19,146 nt of DNA from assembly GCA_964644705.1 (NCBI GenBank), contig CAZXYF010000049.1, positions 1-19,146 on the forward strand. Reading direction: 5' to 3'. Positions 6,704 to 14,539 of the stretch are shown piece after piece (positions within the stretch are counted from its first letter, which is position 1; every line of letters begins with the position of its first letter). Source of the stretch: CAZXYF01 sp964644705 (GTDB lineage: Bacteria; Planctomycetota; Brocadiia; SM23-32). The notes under the pieces were generated by a model, which did no database searches, was not told where the DNA came from, and worked only from the letters and a program-made list of their open reading frames with translations. The position numbers and the translations under genes were made by a program.

Positions 6704-8383
6704 TCAGGCCATGCCGCTGAGCATGCGGTCAATAGCTTCGCCCGCCGGCACCATCGGAAACACGTTTTCTTCGGGCTCGATGTGATAATCAATCAGTACC
6801 GGTTTATCATCGACCTGCGTAGCTTCTTCCAGTGATTCGCGGACGCCGTCTTTGCTATCAACACGGATTCCCATTGCTCCGTAGGATTCAGCAAGTTTTA
6901 CGAAGTCGGGATTGCCGTTCGCCAGATACGTTCCCGAATACCGCCGGTCAAAGAACAATTCCTGCCACTGCCGGACCATTCCCAGGTAGCCATTGTTGAG
7001 CAAAACAATATTGACCGGAAGTTGCTCGACCATGGCTGTGCTGAGTTCCTGAATATTCATCTGGAGAGATCCATCTCCGGCAATGACAAACACATCTTTA
7101 TCCGGACATCCCGCCTGAGCTCCGATACCGGCCGGGAGCCCGTATCCCATCGTTCCCAGTCCTCCGGAACTGAGGGATGTGCGCGGTTCGACGTATGTGT
7201 AGTACTGCGCCGCCCACATCTGGCACTGCCCCACGTCGGCGGCAATGATGGCCTTCCCATCGGTCAGGTCATGGATCTGTTCCATGACGTACTGCGGTTT
7301 TACCGCATCGCTATCACGGTCATACGTCAGCGGGAACTCCTCTTTCCATTCGGCGATCTGATTTATCCAATCTTCCCGCTCCTGATAGGTCACCCGTTCA
7401 TTCAATTTGCTCAACACATCTTTCGCGTCGCCCACAACGGGAATGTGCGCTTCGACACTTTTGCTGATTGAGACCGGCGCGATATCAACGTGAACCACTT
7501 TCGCCGTAGGAGCAAACTCATCCAGTTTGCCGGTAACTCGATCATCAAAACGAGCGCCCACGGCAATGATCAGATCACAATTTTGAATAGCATAATTCGC
7601 ATACACGGTTCCGTGCATGCCCAGCATGCGCAGGGACAACGGATCATCCTCCGGAAAGGCGCCAAGCCCCATCAGGGTCGTTGTGACCGGGACGTTGGCC
7701 TCGTGCGCGAGGTCGGTCAGCTCTTCGGCTGCTTCACTGATGATGACGCCCCCGCCGGCGTAGATCACCGGCTTCTCGGCTTCATCAATCGCTCGGGCGG
7801 CCTTTTTGATCTGTCCGCCGTGTCCCTCCACGACCGGTTTGTATCCGGGGAGATCCTTTTCCTTTTCAACCTCTTCTTCGATCTCCGCGGTCTGAACATC
7901 GACCGGAAGGTCAATCAGAACGGGTCCCGGACTTCCCGTGCGTGCCACATGGAATGCTTCGCGCACGATCCGGTGAAGATCTTTCACATCTTTTACCAGG
8001 TAGTTGTGTTTCGTGCAGGGCCGCGTTATGCCGGTCACATCTGCTTCTTGAAAGGCGTCGTTGCCGATCAGGTGGGTTTTCACCTGTCCGCTGAACGCCA
8101 CCATCGGTACGCTGTCGATATACGCTGTTGCCAGAGCGGTTACGAGATTTGTCGCTCCGGGACCACTGGTGCTCACACATACACCGACTTTTCCGGTTGC
8201 ACGTGCGTATCCGTCGGCCATGTGTCCCGCACCCTGTTCGTGTCGCACGAGGATGTTATGCAGCGTTTCATCGTACAGAGCATCATAAAGCGGAATGACC
8301 GCTCCACCGGGGAGACCGAAAATGGTTTCGACTCCTTCTTCTTTCAGTGCATCAATCAATATTTGTGCGCCGTTTTTTCCCAT
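6704..8383 (-). CDS. ilvB: Acetolactate synthase large (catalytic) subunit
   Basis: A 559-residue thiamine diphosphate enzyme that decarboxylates pyruvate and condenses it with a second pyruvate or 2-ketobutyrate, the first common step of branched-chain amino acid synthesis. The N-terminal PYR domain has IFGLPGGAVIPLYDAL and the catalytic Glu49 in RHEQGAGHMADGYARATG. The middle domain spans about residues 190-330. The C-terminal PP domain has the ThDP/Mg motif GDGSLQMN (436-443) followed by NNGYLGMVRQW (463-473). Length is normal. The ATG has no clear Shine-Dalgarno. It lies 146 nt after spoVG with two stem-loops between, so it probably starts a separate ilvBN unit. Confidence 0.96.
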   Translation of the reverse strand: MGKNGAQILIDALKEEGVETIFGLPGGAVIPLYDALYDETLHNILVRHEQGAGHMADGYARATGKVGVCVSTSGPGATNLVTALATAYIDSVPMVAFSGQVKTHLIGNDAFQEADVTGITRPCTKHNYLVKDVKDLHRIVREAFHVARTGSPGPVLIDLPVDVQTAEIEEEVEKEKDLPGYKPVVEGHGGQIKKAARAIDEAEKPVIYAGGGVIISEAAEELTDLAHEANVPVTTTLMGLGAFPEDDPLSLRMLGMHGTVYANYAIQNCDLIIAVGARFDDRVTGKLDEFAPTAKVVHVDIAPVSISKSVEAHIPVVGDAKDVLSKLNERVTYQEREDWINQIAEWKEEFPLTYDRDSDAVKPQYVMEQIHDLTDGKAIIAADVGQCQMWAAQYYTYVEPRTSLSSGGLGTMGYGLPAGIGAQAGCPDKDVFVIAGDGSLQMNIQELSTAMVEQLPVNIVLLNNGYLGMVRQWQELFFDRRYSGTYLANGNPDFVKLAESYGAMGIRVDSKDGVRESLEEATQVDDKPVLIDYHIEPEENVFPMVPAGEAIDRMLSGMA

Positions 8384-8414
8384 ATTCTGGCCAGGCTATT
8401 GTTTATATTGTGAT

Positions 8415-8437
8415 AGAAAATGCCGTCGTGAGACGGC
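8415..8437 (-). terminator. Stem-loop with T-run before ilvB (terminator or attenuator)
   Basis: On the minus strand GCCGTC-TCAC-GACGGC (8422-8437) forms a 6-bp stem with a four-base loop, followed by A and TTTT. It lies about 32 nt before the ilvB ATG. It could end the spoVG transcript or act as a conditional terminator in an ilvB leader. No leader peptide rich in Leu, Ile or Val is visible between it and spoVG. Confidence 0.5.
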
Positions 8438-8455
8438 TTACGATCATGTTATACA

Positions 8456-8487
8456 GAGCGGAAGCGCACGATTGGGCGCTTCCACTC
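8456..8487 (-). other. Stem-loop downstream of spoVG
   Basis: GGAAGCGC (8460-8467) pairs perfectly with GCGCTTCC (8476-8483) around an 8-base loop. The stem extends by GAG/CTC beyond one mismatch. No T-run follows on the minus strand, so it is more likely a transcript-end or stabilising structure than a standard terminator. It lies 43-74 nt beyond the spoVG stop. Confidence 0.5.
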
Positions 8488-8529
8488 GATAGTCAACTCT
8501 GATATGCGGCGTTTGGCTGGGGACGTGGA

Positions 8530-9318
8530 TCAAAAAATACCCGCACCAAAACCACCTTCATCTTCGTCCTCACTCGACTGAGGAGTTTGTTCTTCAGCTT
8601 CTTCTTCGTCCTCTTCTTCGGATTCTTCTGTGCTTTCTTCCGGAACAGACGGTTCAGACTCCACCTCCGTCTCCTCTTCGACGGGTTTGGTTTCCTCAAC
8701 TTCTTCCGTCGATTCGGATGCCGGGTCGGGTTCCTCTTCCACCTCGCCCTTTTCTTCCTCCGGTTTTTCCTGTTCGGCAGCAGCCTGTTCTTCCGGTTGT
8801 TCCTCTTCTTCCACCTGCTCGGCTGGTTCGGTATCCGCGGATGCCGTTTCTTCTTCGGGTGTGGGCGCTTCAGATTCTTCGGTTTCTTCCACCTGTTCCG
8901 TTTCCTCGCCCTCACTTTCGACGGTCTCTTCCGGCCCGGGCACCTCTTCCACCTCATCGCTTTTGGCGGCCTCCTCGCGATAGGCCTCCAGCACCGTTGA
9001 CTGGACTTTCTCACGACATGGCGTAACGATCGGATGCGCGACGTCCACGTGGTATTTATCCCGGTCATCCGCCCGGTCACCATCAAGTTTGGTGCCGCAA
9101 TCATTACAATATTCAGCACGGAGATGGTTTTTGCCGCCGCATTCCGGACAGTTATCGCTCAGTTTACGGCTGGGCATTGCCACAAACATGCCTTTGCGCC
9201 CATCGATCACCCGTAAATCGTGAACGACGAATTCATCATCTATGGTCATGCTACAAAATGCGCGCAGGCGGTCTGAGCGTCCGGCAAGAAGTTTTACCCT
9301 GACTTCAGTAATTTCCAC
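8530..9318 (-). CDS. spoVG: SpoVG-family protein with zinc ribbon and long acidic tail
   Basis: A 262-residue protein. Residues 1-55 match SpoVG, a small nucleic-acid-binding regulator: MEITEVRVKLL, then CSMTIDDEFVVHDLRVIDGRK, then FVAMPSRK. An inserted zinc ribbon follows, with CPEC (57-60) and CNDC (71-74). The SpoVG C-terminal part resumes at HVDVAHPIVTPCREKVQ (90-106). From about residue 122 to the end the chain is almost wholly Glu, Pro, Ser, Thr and Val, so acidic and probably disordered. The GTG at 9318 is chosen over the in-frame ATG at 9333: GGAGG lies 8 nt before the GTG, and starting there gives the standard SpoVG N-terminus. It follows ispE by 28 nt, a neighbourhood also known from Bacillus. 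The tail's role is unknown. Confidence 0.88.
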   Translation of the reverse strand: MEITEVRVKLLAGRSDRLRAFCSMTIDDEFVVHDLRVIDGRKGMFVAMPSRKLSDNCPECGGKNHLRAEYCNDCGTKLDGDRADDRDKYHVDVAHPIVTPCREKVQSTVLEAYREEAAKSDEVEEVPGPEETVESEGEETEQVEETEESEAPTPEEETASADTEPAEQVEEEEQPEEQAAAEQEKPEEEKGEVEEEPDPASESTEEVEETKPVEEETEVESEPSVPEESTEESEEEDEEEAEEQTPQSSEDEDEGGFGAGIF

Positions 9319-9346
9319 GTGGATGTCCTCCATCGAAAGTAGAACA

Positions 9347-10249
9347 CTATGACTGCTTCAGCCCCGAACAAACGGGAACAGCAGGTAAACCGCTGGATTG
9401 AACCTTGCAGGCGAGTGAAACCGAATCCGCGGATGTCTCACAAACTGCAAAAAATGCTGCTCCACTACCAGATAACGAATAGCCCAGGCATTCAGGGCAT
9501 GGCAAAAGCGATTCAATCAGTTCAACGGTATGCCTGATTTCCCGGTTGTGTTGGAAGGCAGTTTTCTGCAGATCGTTATGCAGCGACTGCGCCAGAAGCT
9601 CGGTTTTTCCCGATTCCAGTGCTCGCTGCACCGTACAAATACTAATCTCGGCCCCGGTCTTTGTCAAGGCAGGCTCGTAGGCCTCATACACATCAGGAGT
9701 CGATATGGAGACCTCCGGTAATATCAGGGTGTAATCAAACTGCCTTTTCACCTCCAGAGGGCTGACGATTTCTCCCCGTCCCTCACACAGAGCGGTTCCG
9801 CCATACAGGAAAAACGGTATGTCGCTCCCCAGTTCGGCCGCGATCTTCTCCAGCAAATCCCGTCCACAGTCGAGACCCCATAGCCTTCGCAGAGCCATAA
9901 GCGTGGCGGCACAATCACTGCTTCCGCCCCCCAGCCCCGCACCGATCGGGATATTTTTCGTCAACTCGATATCAGCCCCCATCGACGTTCCCGTGCGCTG
10001 TTGGAGCAGTCGCGCCGCCCGCGTCACGAGATTGTCTTCGGGTTCCGGCAACTCGGAACACTCGCTCCTGAGGTTGATACTGCCATCCCGACGGCAGCGC
10101 AACCGAAGCTTATCCGACAGGTCAACCGTCTGCATGATCGTGCGCAGATTGTGATACCCATCCGCCCGCTCATCCAATACCTCCAGCCACAGATTAATCT
10201 TGGCGGGGGCGTCGCGCTCAATCACCTCATTCTTATCCCCGCCACTCAT
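9347..10249 (-). CDS. ispE: 4-diphosphocytidyl-2-C-methyl-D-erythritol kinase
   Basis: A 300-residue GHMP kinase that phosphorylates CDP-methylerythritol at the 2-hydroxyl in the MEP route to isoprenoids. The N-terminal substrate region reads APAKINLWLEV, with Lys17 matching the catalytic Lys. The ATP-binding glycine loop is PIGAGLGGGSSD (101-112). GSDIPFFLYGG supplies Asp143, the counterpart of the catalytic Asp in E. coli IspE. The C-terminal GHMP region includes YSLSGSGAAFFAV. Its ATG overlaps the rsmD stop by 4 nt (ATGA), with an AGGTGAAGGGG Shine-Dalgarno inside rsmD, so the two are translationally linked. Length is normal. Confidence 0.95.
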   Translation of the reverse strand: MSGGDKNEVIERDAPAKINLWLEVLDERADGYHNLRTIMQTVDLSDKLRLRCRRDGSINLRSECSELPEPEDNLVTRAARLLQQRTGTSMGADIELTKNIPIGAGLGGGSSDCAATLMALRRLWGLDCGRDLLEKIAAELGSDIPFFLYGGTALCEGRGEIVSPLEVKRQFDYTLILPEVSISTPDVYEAYEPALTKTGAEISICTVQRALESGKTELLAQSLHNDLQKTAFQHNREIRHTVELIESLLPCPECLGYSLSGSGAAFFAVCETSADSVSLACKVQSSGLPAVPVCSGLKQS

Positions 10250-10833
10250 TCCCCTTCACCTTTCTTGACCACAAAAAATGTCAGCTGGCTGTTGCCGTAA
10301 ACTCGTTGATCAACGCATTTCATCCGATCGGTTGGCCACAGCGCATGCGGCATTGGTCGATGGTGCAGGATCAAAAGAGCATCGGGGGCAATCAGACCCC
10401 CAATCATGCCCTCAAGCGTCTCAAACACCTCATCCCGTTTATTGGGGGCATCAATCCGTTCATACGGTGGATCCACCAGCACCAGATCCGCCGCCTCGTG
10501 TCCCGGTGGGGGCAACCGACCGGGCAACATAAACACGTCATCCCGCAACACATACGCCCTGTCCATCAGCCCGCAGGATCGCAGGTTCTCTTCGATCAAC
10601 TCCACCAGTTGTCCGTCGGATTCAACAAACACGCAGGCCTCGGCTCCCCGGCTCAGTGCCTCGATACCAAGCGAGCCGCATCCACTGAATAAATCCAGAA
10701 CTCGAGCGTCCGTCACATCGAACTGGATGATATTAAACAGATTCTCCCGCACCCGGTCCAGCATCGGTCGCAGGTGAGGAATGTCCAGCGTATCAATCGT
10801 CTGACCTCTGGCCTCTCCGCTGATTATGCGCAT
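10246..10833 (-). CDS. rsmD: 16S rRNA (guanine966-N2)-methyltransferase
   Basis: A 195-residue SAM-dependent methyltransferase that modifies G966 of 16S rRNA in the small subunit. It begins MRIISGEARGQ, the usual RsmD opening. The SAM-binding motif is DLFSGCGSLGIEALSRGA (47-64) and the catalytic N6/N2 amino-methyltransferase motif is DPPY (121-124). The start is placed at ATG 10833; a TTG one codon upstream is also possible. The Shine-Dalgarno is weak (GAGAG). It follows lpxI by 45 nt and overlaps ispE by 4 nt. Many genomes pair rsmD with coaD instead, which is not seen here. Confidence 0.94.
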   Translation of the reverse strand: MRIISGEARGQTIDTLDIPHLRPMLDRVRENLFNIIQFDVTDARVLDLFSGCGSLGIEALSRGAEACVFVESDGQLVELIEENLRSCGLMDRAYVLRDDVFMLPGRLPPPGHEAADLVLVDPPYERIDAPNKRDEVFETLEGMIGGLIAPDALLILHHRPMPHALWPTDRMKCVDQRVYGNSQLTFFVVKKGEGE

Positions 10834-10878
10834 CAATCACTCTCACAAACACAGGGGATTTCTCTTCTCAGCACCGTC

Positions 10879-11766
10879 TCATCCGTTCTCATCTGTTGTG
10901 ATACCAAGGAATTCATGTGATACGCCCACCAGGGCTATGCCGGCGTCATCCGCCTGGCCGATGGTGTCCTCGCGTTCCAGCATCAGGGTGTTTCCTGCCT
11001 CGATGGCCAGGGCCCCCATACCGGCTTCCTTCAGCACATCGATGGTGTTCGGGCCGATACAGGGAATATCAAATCGCGGATCATGGCCCTCTTTGGCGAG
11101 TTTAACCGCCACCGTACCTTCTCCGGCAATATCTCCCGCTCGCCGGAGTGTCGCATCCGTGCCGTCCATTCCCTCCACCGCCACCACTGCCCCATCCTTG
11201 ACCACGATAGTCTGACCGATCTGCATGGCGGCTATTTTTTTGATTCTTGGCCAGGCGAATCGAATATCGTCCCATTCGCCCTCGGAAGGCTCCCGGGCGG
11301 TCAGAACGCCCTCCGGCGCCAGCAGTTCGGGACAGAACAAAACGGAACTTTCAATGCTGATGCCTTCCTCCTCAAACACTTCGGCCAGGTCCGCCAGCAA
11401 CACGTGATCCTCCCACTCCCCCCGACGACTGTAGATGAATTTTGCCGATCGGAAATCGGGCATCAGTCGCAGGGGATTCTCGTAGATCTTTGCCTTGGTC
11501 ACCCCGCCGCACATGACGGCTCTGGTGATATCGGCATTCTGGAAAATCTTGATCCATTTGCCCAGGCGGGCCAGCCCGGTCCAGTGGATCTCATCCACAT
11601 ATTCTTCAAGTTCCGGTGACGTTTCTCCCTTCAGAGCTATCGCCACCACCTCGTGTCCGTGGTCATGCGCTCCCCGGGCAAAAGTGACGGGGAACAGGCC
11701 ACTACCGGCCAGCAGGCCGACTTTCTGGGGCGGTTCTTTTTCCTGGATGTTATCGTCATCTGCCAC
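10879..11766 (-). CDS. lpxI: UDP-2,3-diacylglucosamine pyrophosphatase LpxI
   Basis: A 295-residue protein of the LpxI (DUF1009) family, which hydrolyses UDP-2,3-diacylglucosamine to lipid X and UMP in lipid A synthesis and replaces LpxH in many Gram-negative lineages. The N-terminal domain opens with KVGLLAGSGLFPVTFA (residues 15-30). The C-terminal catalytic domain has KEGHDPRFDIPCIGPNTID (225-243), the family's most conserved segment, with acidic residues at 229 and 233. The start is GTG 11766, with GAGGA about 9 nt upstream, only 4 nt after the proA stop. An extra dozen polar residues precede the domain. Its presence implies an outer membrane with lipid A. Confidence 0.93.
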   Translation of the reverse strand: MADDDNIQEKEPPQKVGLLAGSGLFPVTFARGAHDHGHEVVAIALKGETSPELEEYVDEIHWTGLARLGKWIKIFQNADITRAVMCGGVTKAKIYENPLRLMPDFRSAKFIYSRRGEWEDHVLLADLAEVFEEEGISIESSVLFCPELLAPEGVLTAREPSEGEWDDIRFAWPRIKKIAAMQIGQTIVVKDGAVVAVEGMDGTDATLRRAGDIAGEGTVAVKLAKEGHDPRFDIPCIGPNTIDVLKEAGMGALAIEAGNTLMLEREDTIGQADDAGIALVGVSHEFLGITTDENG

Positions 11767-11770
11767 GGTG

Positions 11771-13039
11771 TTAAGTCCTCACCTGTCCGTCGCCACGAAT
11801 TGTCCATTTGTATGTGGTCAGTTCTTCAAGCGCCATGGGACCGCGGGCGTGCAGTTTGTCCGTGCTGATACCTATTTCCGCTCCCAGCCCGAACTGGCCC
11901 CCATCCGTAAAACGGGTCGAGGCGTTGACATAGACGGTCGCCGAATCAACCGCATTCAAAAACCGCTCCGAACGCCGCAGGTTCTCGGTCACAATACAGT
12001 CACTGTGAGAGGATCCCCACGTGTTGATGTGTTCTATCGCTTCCTCCACGCCATCAACCATCTTGATGGAGAGAATCATCTCAAGGTATTCGGTGGCCCA
12101 GTCCTCGTCCGTCGCGGGCCCAACATCCATATCCTTGAGGCACTTCCGTGTCCGTTCGCAGCCCCGCAGTTCCACTCCCCGATCACTCAGTCGGCGGGCC
12201 ATCCGGGGTAAAAACTCATCCGCCACCGCTTCATGCACCAGCAGGGTCTCCATGGCATTGCAGACACCAGGGCGCTGGCATTTGGCGTTTTCACAGATTT
12301 TCAGAGCCAAATCCTGATCCACCTCCTCATCCACGAATGTATGACAGAGCCCCTCGTAATGTTTAATAACCGGAATGGTCGCATTTTCCACCACGGTCCG
12401 TATCAACCCTTTACCGCCCCGGGGAATGATCACGTCAACGTAGTCCTCAGCCGTAAGCAGCTCCGGCACCACCGCCCGGTCGGTCGTTTCGATCAGTTTG
12501 ATGGCATCATTGCTGATTGCTGAATCGCCAAACGCCTTCGCCAGCTGTCGGTATATCGCCAGATTCGAATTCAAAGCTTCTTTGCCACCGCGCAGGACAA
12601 CCCCGTTGCCGCTTTTCAGACACAGTGCGGCGGCGTCGGCCGTCACGTTGGGACGTGATTCGTAGATGATCCCAATAACTCCAATCGGCACGCGTTCCTT
12701 CTGCAATTTCAGCCCGTTGGGTAAAACCCATCCGTCATCGATACTACCCACCGGGTCTTTCAGCTCCGCAATAGTTCGGATGCTATCGGCCATTCCCTCG
12801 ATGCGTTTATCATTCAGTTCCAGCCGATCAATCATGGCCGAGGACAACCCCGCTTCTCGACCGGCCTCCAGATCTTTCCGGTTCTCCTCCTTCAACTCCT
12901 CACGAGCCGACAGAAGATTGTCAGCCATCTCCAGCAGAACGGCGTTTTTCTGTTCAGCCGTGGCGGCCGAGAGAGATCGAGACGCTGCTTTAGCTGCGCT
13001 AACGGTATCTTCCACGTACTGTTCAATGTCTTCAGTCAT
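11771..13039 (-). CDS. proA: Gamma-glutamyl phosphate reductase
   Basis: A 422-residue aldehyde dehydrogenase-superfamily enzyme that reduces glutamyl-5-phosphate with NADPH to glutamate-5-semialdehyde, the second step of proline synthesis. Landmarks are PIGVIGIIYESRPNVT (118-133), KSGNGVVLRGGKEA (142-155), IPRGGKGLI (205-213), and the catalytic Cys260 in QRPGVCNAMETLLVHE. The C-terminal TRFTDGGQFGLGAEIGIST block is also typical. Length is normal. GGAGAG sits about 6 nt before the ATG. proB, its usual partner, is not in this window. It lies 30 nt after the FtsB-like gene and 4 nt before lpxI. Confidence 0.96.
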   Translation of the reverse strand: MTEDIEQYVEDTVSAAKAASRSLSAATAEQKNAVLLEMADNLLSAREELKEENRKDLEAGREAGLSSAMIDRLELNDKRIEGMADSIRTIAELKDPVGSIDDGWVLPNGLKLQKERVPIGVIGIIYESRPNVTADAAALCLKSGNGVVLRGGKEALNSNLAIYRQLAKAFGDSAISNDAIKLIETTDRAVVPELLTAEDYVDVIIPRGGKGLIRTVVENATIPVIKHYEGLCHTFVDEEVDQDLALKICENAKCQRPGVCNAMETLLVHEAVADEFLPRMARRLSDRGVELRGCERTRKCLKDMDVGPATDEDWATEYLEMILSIKMVDGVEEAIEHINTWGSSHSDCIVTENLRRSERFLNAVDSATVYVNASTRFTDGGQFGLGAEIGISTDKLHARGPMALEELTTYKWTIRGDGQVRT

Positions 13040-13069
13040 TTGATTCTCTCCAGAAGTCTCGATGCTGAA

Positions 13070-13564
13070 TCACATATTATCCGACGAAAAGCCGTTGCCG
13101 CCACCCGGGATGGACCGAGTGCTGCCGCTCTGCCTCAACAGTTCCAGCAAAGCAAACAGGATGGCGCCCACACACAGCACCACGAGCGGCAGACGCCAGG
13201 GGTATCCGCCCCGCCCCAACAACCAGTCCCATCCATCCGACGGTACTGTCACAGAGGGAGACGGTGCATCCTTTTCAATACCCATCTTTATCTCAACCGG
13301 GTACTCACCCGGAGCGACGAGACCATATTGTTCGCGGGCCACCCGCTCGATTGCCGACGGCCGGGTCAGCAGAGCTTTGCGTTCGCTCAGCAACCTGCTA
13401 CGTTCGGCCCGGAGGCGTCTCAACATCAGCCGCGCCTCTGCTCGCCGGCGCCGCATCTCGTAAAGCTCGCCCCGCCGGTCAGCCAGTGGAAACCCGAGGA
13501 GGATAACGGCCACCACCAGGACAAGCAGCGGCAGCAAACTGCTTTTATACGCTAATACATCCAA
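13070..13564 (-). CDS. FtsB/DivIC-like septum formation initiator with extra C-terminal membrane span
   Basis: A 164-residue protein with the FtsB/DivIC plan: a short cytoplasmic start, a membrane span (about residues 10-27), an Arg/Leu/Glu-rich coiled coil (about 30-68), and the family's closing motif IERVAREQYGLVAPGE (72-87). FtsB and DivIC bridge FtsL and FtsQ in the divisome. Unusually the chain continues through a polar linker to a second hydrophobic helix (about 125-143). The TTG start at 13564 is chosen because GGGAGG lies 8 nt upstream. The only upstream in-frame start, GTG 13630, falls inside the -10 box of the promoter at 13629-13658. It opens the series leading to spoVG. Family call is by architecture and motif. 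Confidence 0.75.
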   Translation of the reverse strand: MDVLAYKSSLLPLLVLVVAVILLGFPLADRRGELYEMRRRRAEARLMLRRLRAERSRLLSERKALLTRPSAIERVAREQYGLVAPGEYPVEIKMGIEKDAPSPSVTVPSDGWDWLLGRGGYPWRLPLVVLCVGAILFALLELLRQSGSTRSIPGGGNGFSSDNM

Positions 13565-13628
13565 CGCGTTGACCTCCCGGCGCTGATAGCCACTCTTACC
13601 GTCTCTACGGCATACATCAAGAAAAAAC

Positions 13629-13658
13629 ACTGTACCACCCCCCGGCGCTGAATGTCAA
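13629..13658 (-). promoter_or_regulatory. Sigma-70-type promoter for the FtsB-like/proA series
   Basis: On the minus strand TTGACA (13653-13658) is followed after 18 nt by TACAGT (13629-13634). The predicted transcript start near 13622 leaves a leader of about 58 nt before the TTG start codon. Confidence 0.65.
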
Positions 13659-13661
13659 TCC

Positions 13662-13718
13662 TCACCACCGTTTTGTCTGTGTCAGGTGATGAAGTATAAT
13701 TTCCGTCCGTGGTGGTGA
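13662..13718. repeat. Inverted repeat flanking the psd promoter
   Basis: TCACCACC (13662-13669) and GGTGGTGA (13711-13718) are perfect 8-bp inverted arms, one just upstream of the psd -35 and one just after its expected start. A related word, AGGTGATGA, lies between the -35 and -10 (13684-13692). The arrangement could be an operator for the divergent genes. Confidence 0.45.
13673..13700 (+). promoter_or_regulatory. Sigma-70-type promoter for psd
   Basis: TTGTCT (13673-13678) is followed after 16 nt by a perfect TATAAT (13695-13700). The leader to the psd ATG would be about 120 nt. It is back to back with the minus-strand promoter at 13629-13658. Confidence 0.6.
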
Positions 13719-13825
13719 ATGTGTTGCGTCCAGCTTACCTCCACGAGTGCCGGCCACTCAGATGCATCGACTGACGACGTAATCGAGCTCCGCTCCCCTC
13801 ATATCCTTTCAGGATCATCTGCACA

Positions 13826-14485
13826 ATGCACATACCATTCACACGCTATGGCCTCCGTGAAATCCTGCTCGGGTCGCTCCTCTGTGCCCTTGTCGCGGCA
13901 GTCTGCTTTTACCTTTCCCCACCTGTGGTTCTGATCCCCATTGCCGCCTGGATATTCCTCCTGGCATTTTTCCGCGATCCGGACCGGCCGGGGAAAGCTG
14001 ATCCCGATGAACTCATCAGCCCGGCCGACGGCACGGTGGCCGATATTGAGGAAGTGGACTCGCCCGTTTTCCTGGAAGGTCGTGCTCTTCGCATCGGCAT
14101 TTTCATGTCGGTGTTCAACGTGCATGTGAACCGTTCTCCGTGCAACGGCGAGGTGCAGTTTACCGAACACCATCCTGGTGCGTATCACGATGCCCGCAGC
14201 GACAAATGCATTACGGACAATGAACACAATTTTGTTGGATTAAAACGGGACGATGACCGCAAGATACTGGTCAATCAGATATCGGGAATGGTGGCCCGTC
14301 GCATCGTCTGTGCGGTGGAATCCGGCGATCAGCTCGTCGCGGGAGAACGGTTCGGTATGATAAAATTTGGAAGCCGCGTTGAACTGTACATCCCGATGAA
14401 ACACGATCCCGTAGCCTCCGTGAAGATCGGGCAAAACGTGAAGGGAGGACACGATATACTGGCTACTCTCGGTAACCATTCATAA
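13826..14485 (+). CDS. psd: Phosphatidylserine decarboxylase (short, archaeal-type)
   Basis: A 219-residue proenzyme that decarboxylates phosphatidylserine to phosphatidylethanolamine. Two hydrophobic segments near the N-terminus (about residues 14-47) anchor it in the inner membrane. The barrel begins with FRDPDR and SPADGT (65-70, with Asp68), followed by FMSVFNVHVNRSP (93-105, His100). The self-cleavage site is FGMIKFGSRVE: cutting between Gly182 and Ser183 yields the pyruvoyl prosthetic group. The short length and GS motif match the compact class rather than the longer E. coli form with LGST. AGGA lies about 11 nt before the ATG. pssA, a frequent next neighbour, is absent; a DksA-type gene follows instead. 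Confidence 0.94.
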   Translation: MHIPFTRYGLREILLGSLLCALVAAVCFYLSPPVVLIPIAAWIFLLAFFRDPDRPGKADPDELISPADGTVADIEEVDSPVFLEGRALRIGIFMSVFNVHVNRSPCNGEVQFTEHHPGAYHDARSDKCITDNEHNFVGLKRDDDRKILVNQISGMVARRIVCAVESGDQLVAGERFGMIKFGSRVELYIPMKHDPVASVKIGQNVKGGHDILATLGNHS

Positions 14486-14510
14486 ACAGCTGGGCCAGCG
14501 TCCTTCCGGA

Positions 14511-14539
14511 TTGCACCATCAGAAATGTTGAAGTAACAT
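14511..14539 (+). promoter_or_regulatory. Weak candidate promoter before the DksA-type gene
   Basis: TTGCAC (14511-14516) is followed after 17 nt by TAACAT (14534-14539). Match to consensus is modest. No terminator is visible after psd, so read-through from psd is equally possible. Confidence 0.3.

Noticed and set aside
7490..8413. A 307-codon plus-strand frame opposite ilvB
   Set aside because: It is an antisense shadow of a well-conserved gene, with no recognisable motif and no Shine-Dalgarno.
8493..9119. A long Arg/Lys/Pro-rich frame overlapping spoVG on the same strand, and Ser-rich or Phe-rich frames opposite it
   Set aside because: These are frame-shifted readings of the repetitive Glu codons of the acidic tail; low complexity keeps all frames open.
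9318..9333. ATG 9333 as the spoVG start
   Set aside because: The Shine-Dalgarno GGAGG lies inside those five codons and points to GTG 9318, which also gives the standard SpoVG N-terminus.
13565..13630. GTG 13630 as the start of the FtsB-like protein
   Set aside because: It falls within the -10 box of the predicted promoter, and a strong Shine-Dalgarno precedes TTG 13564.
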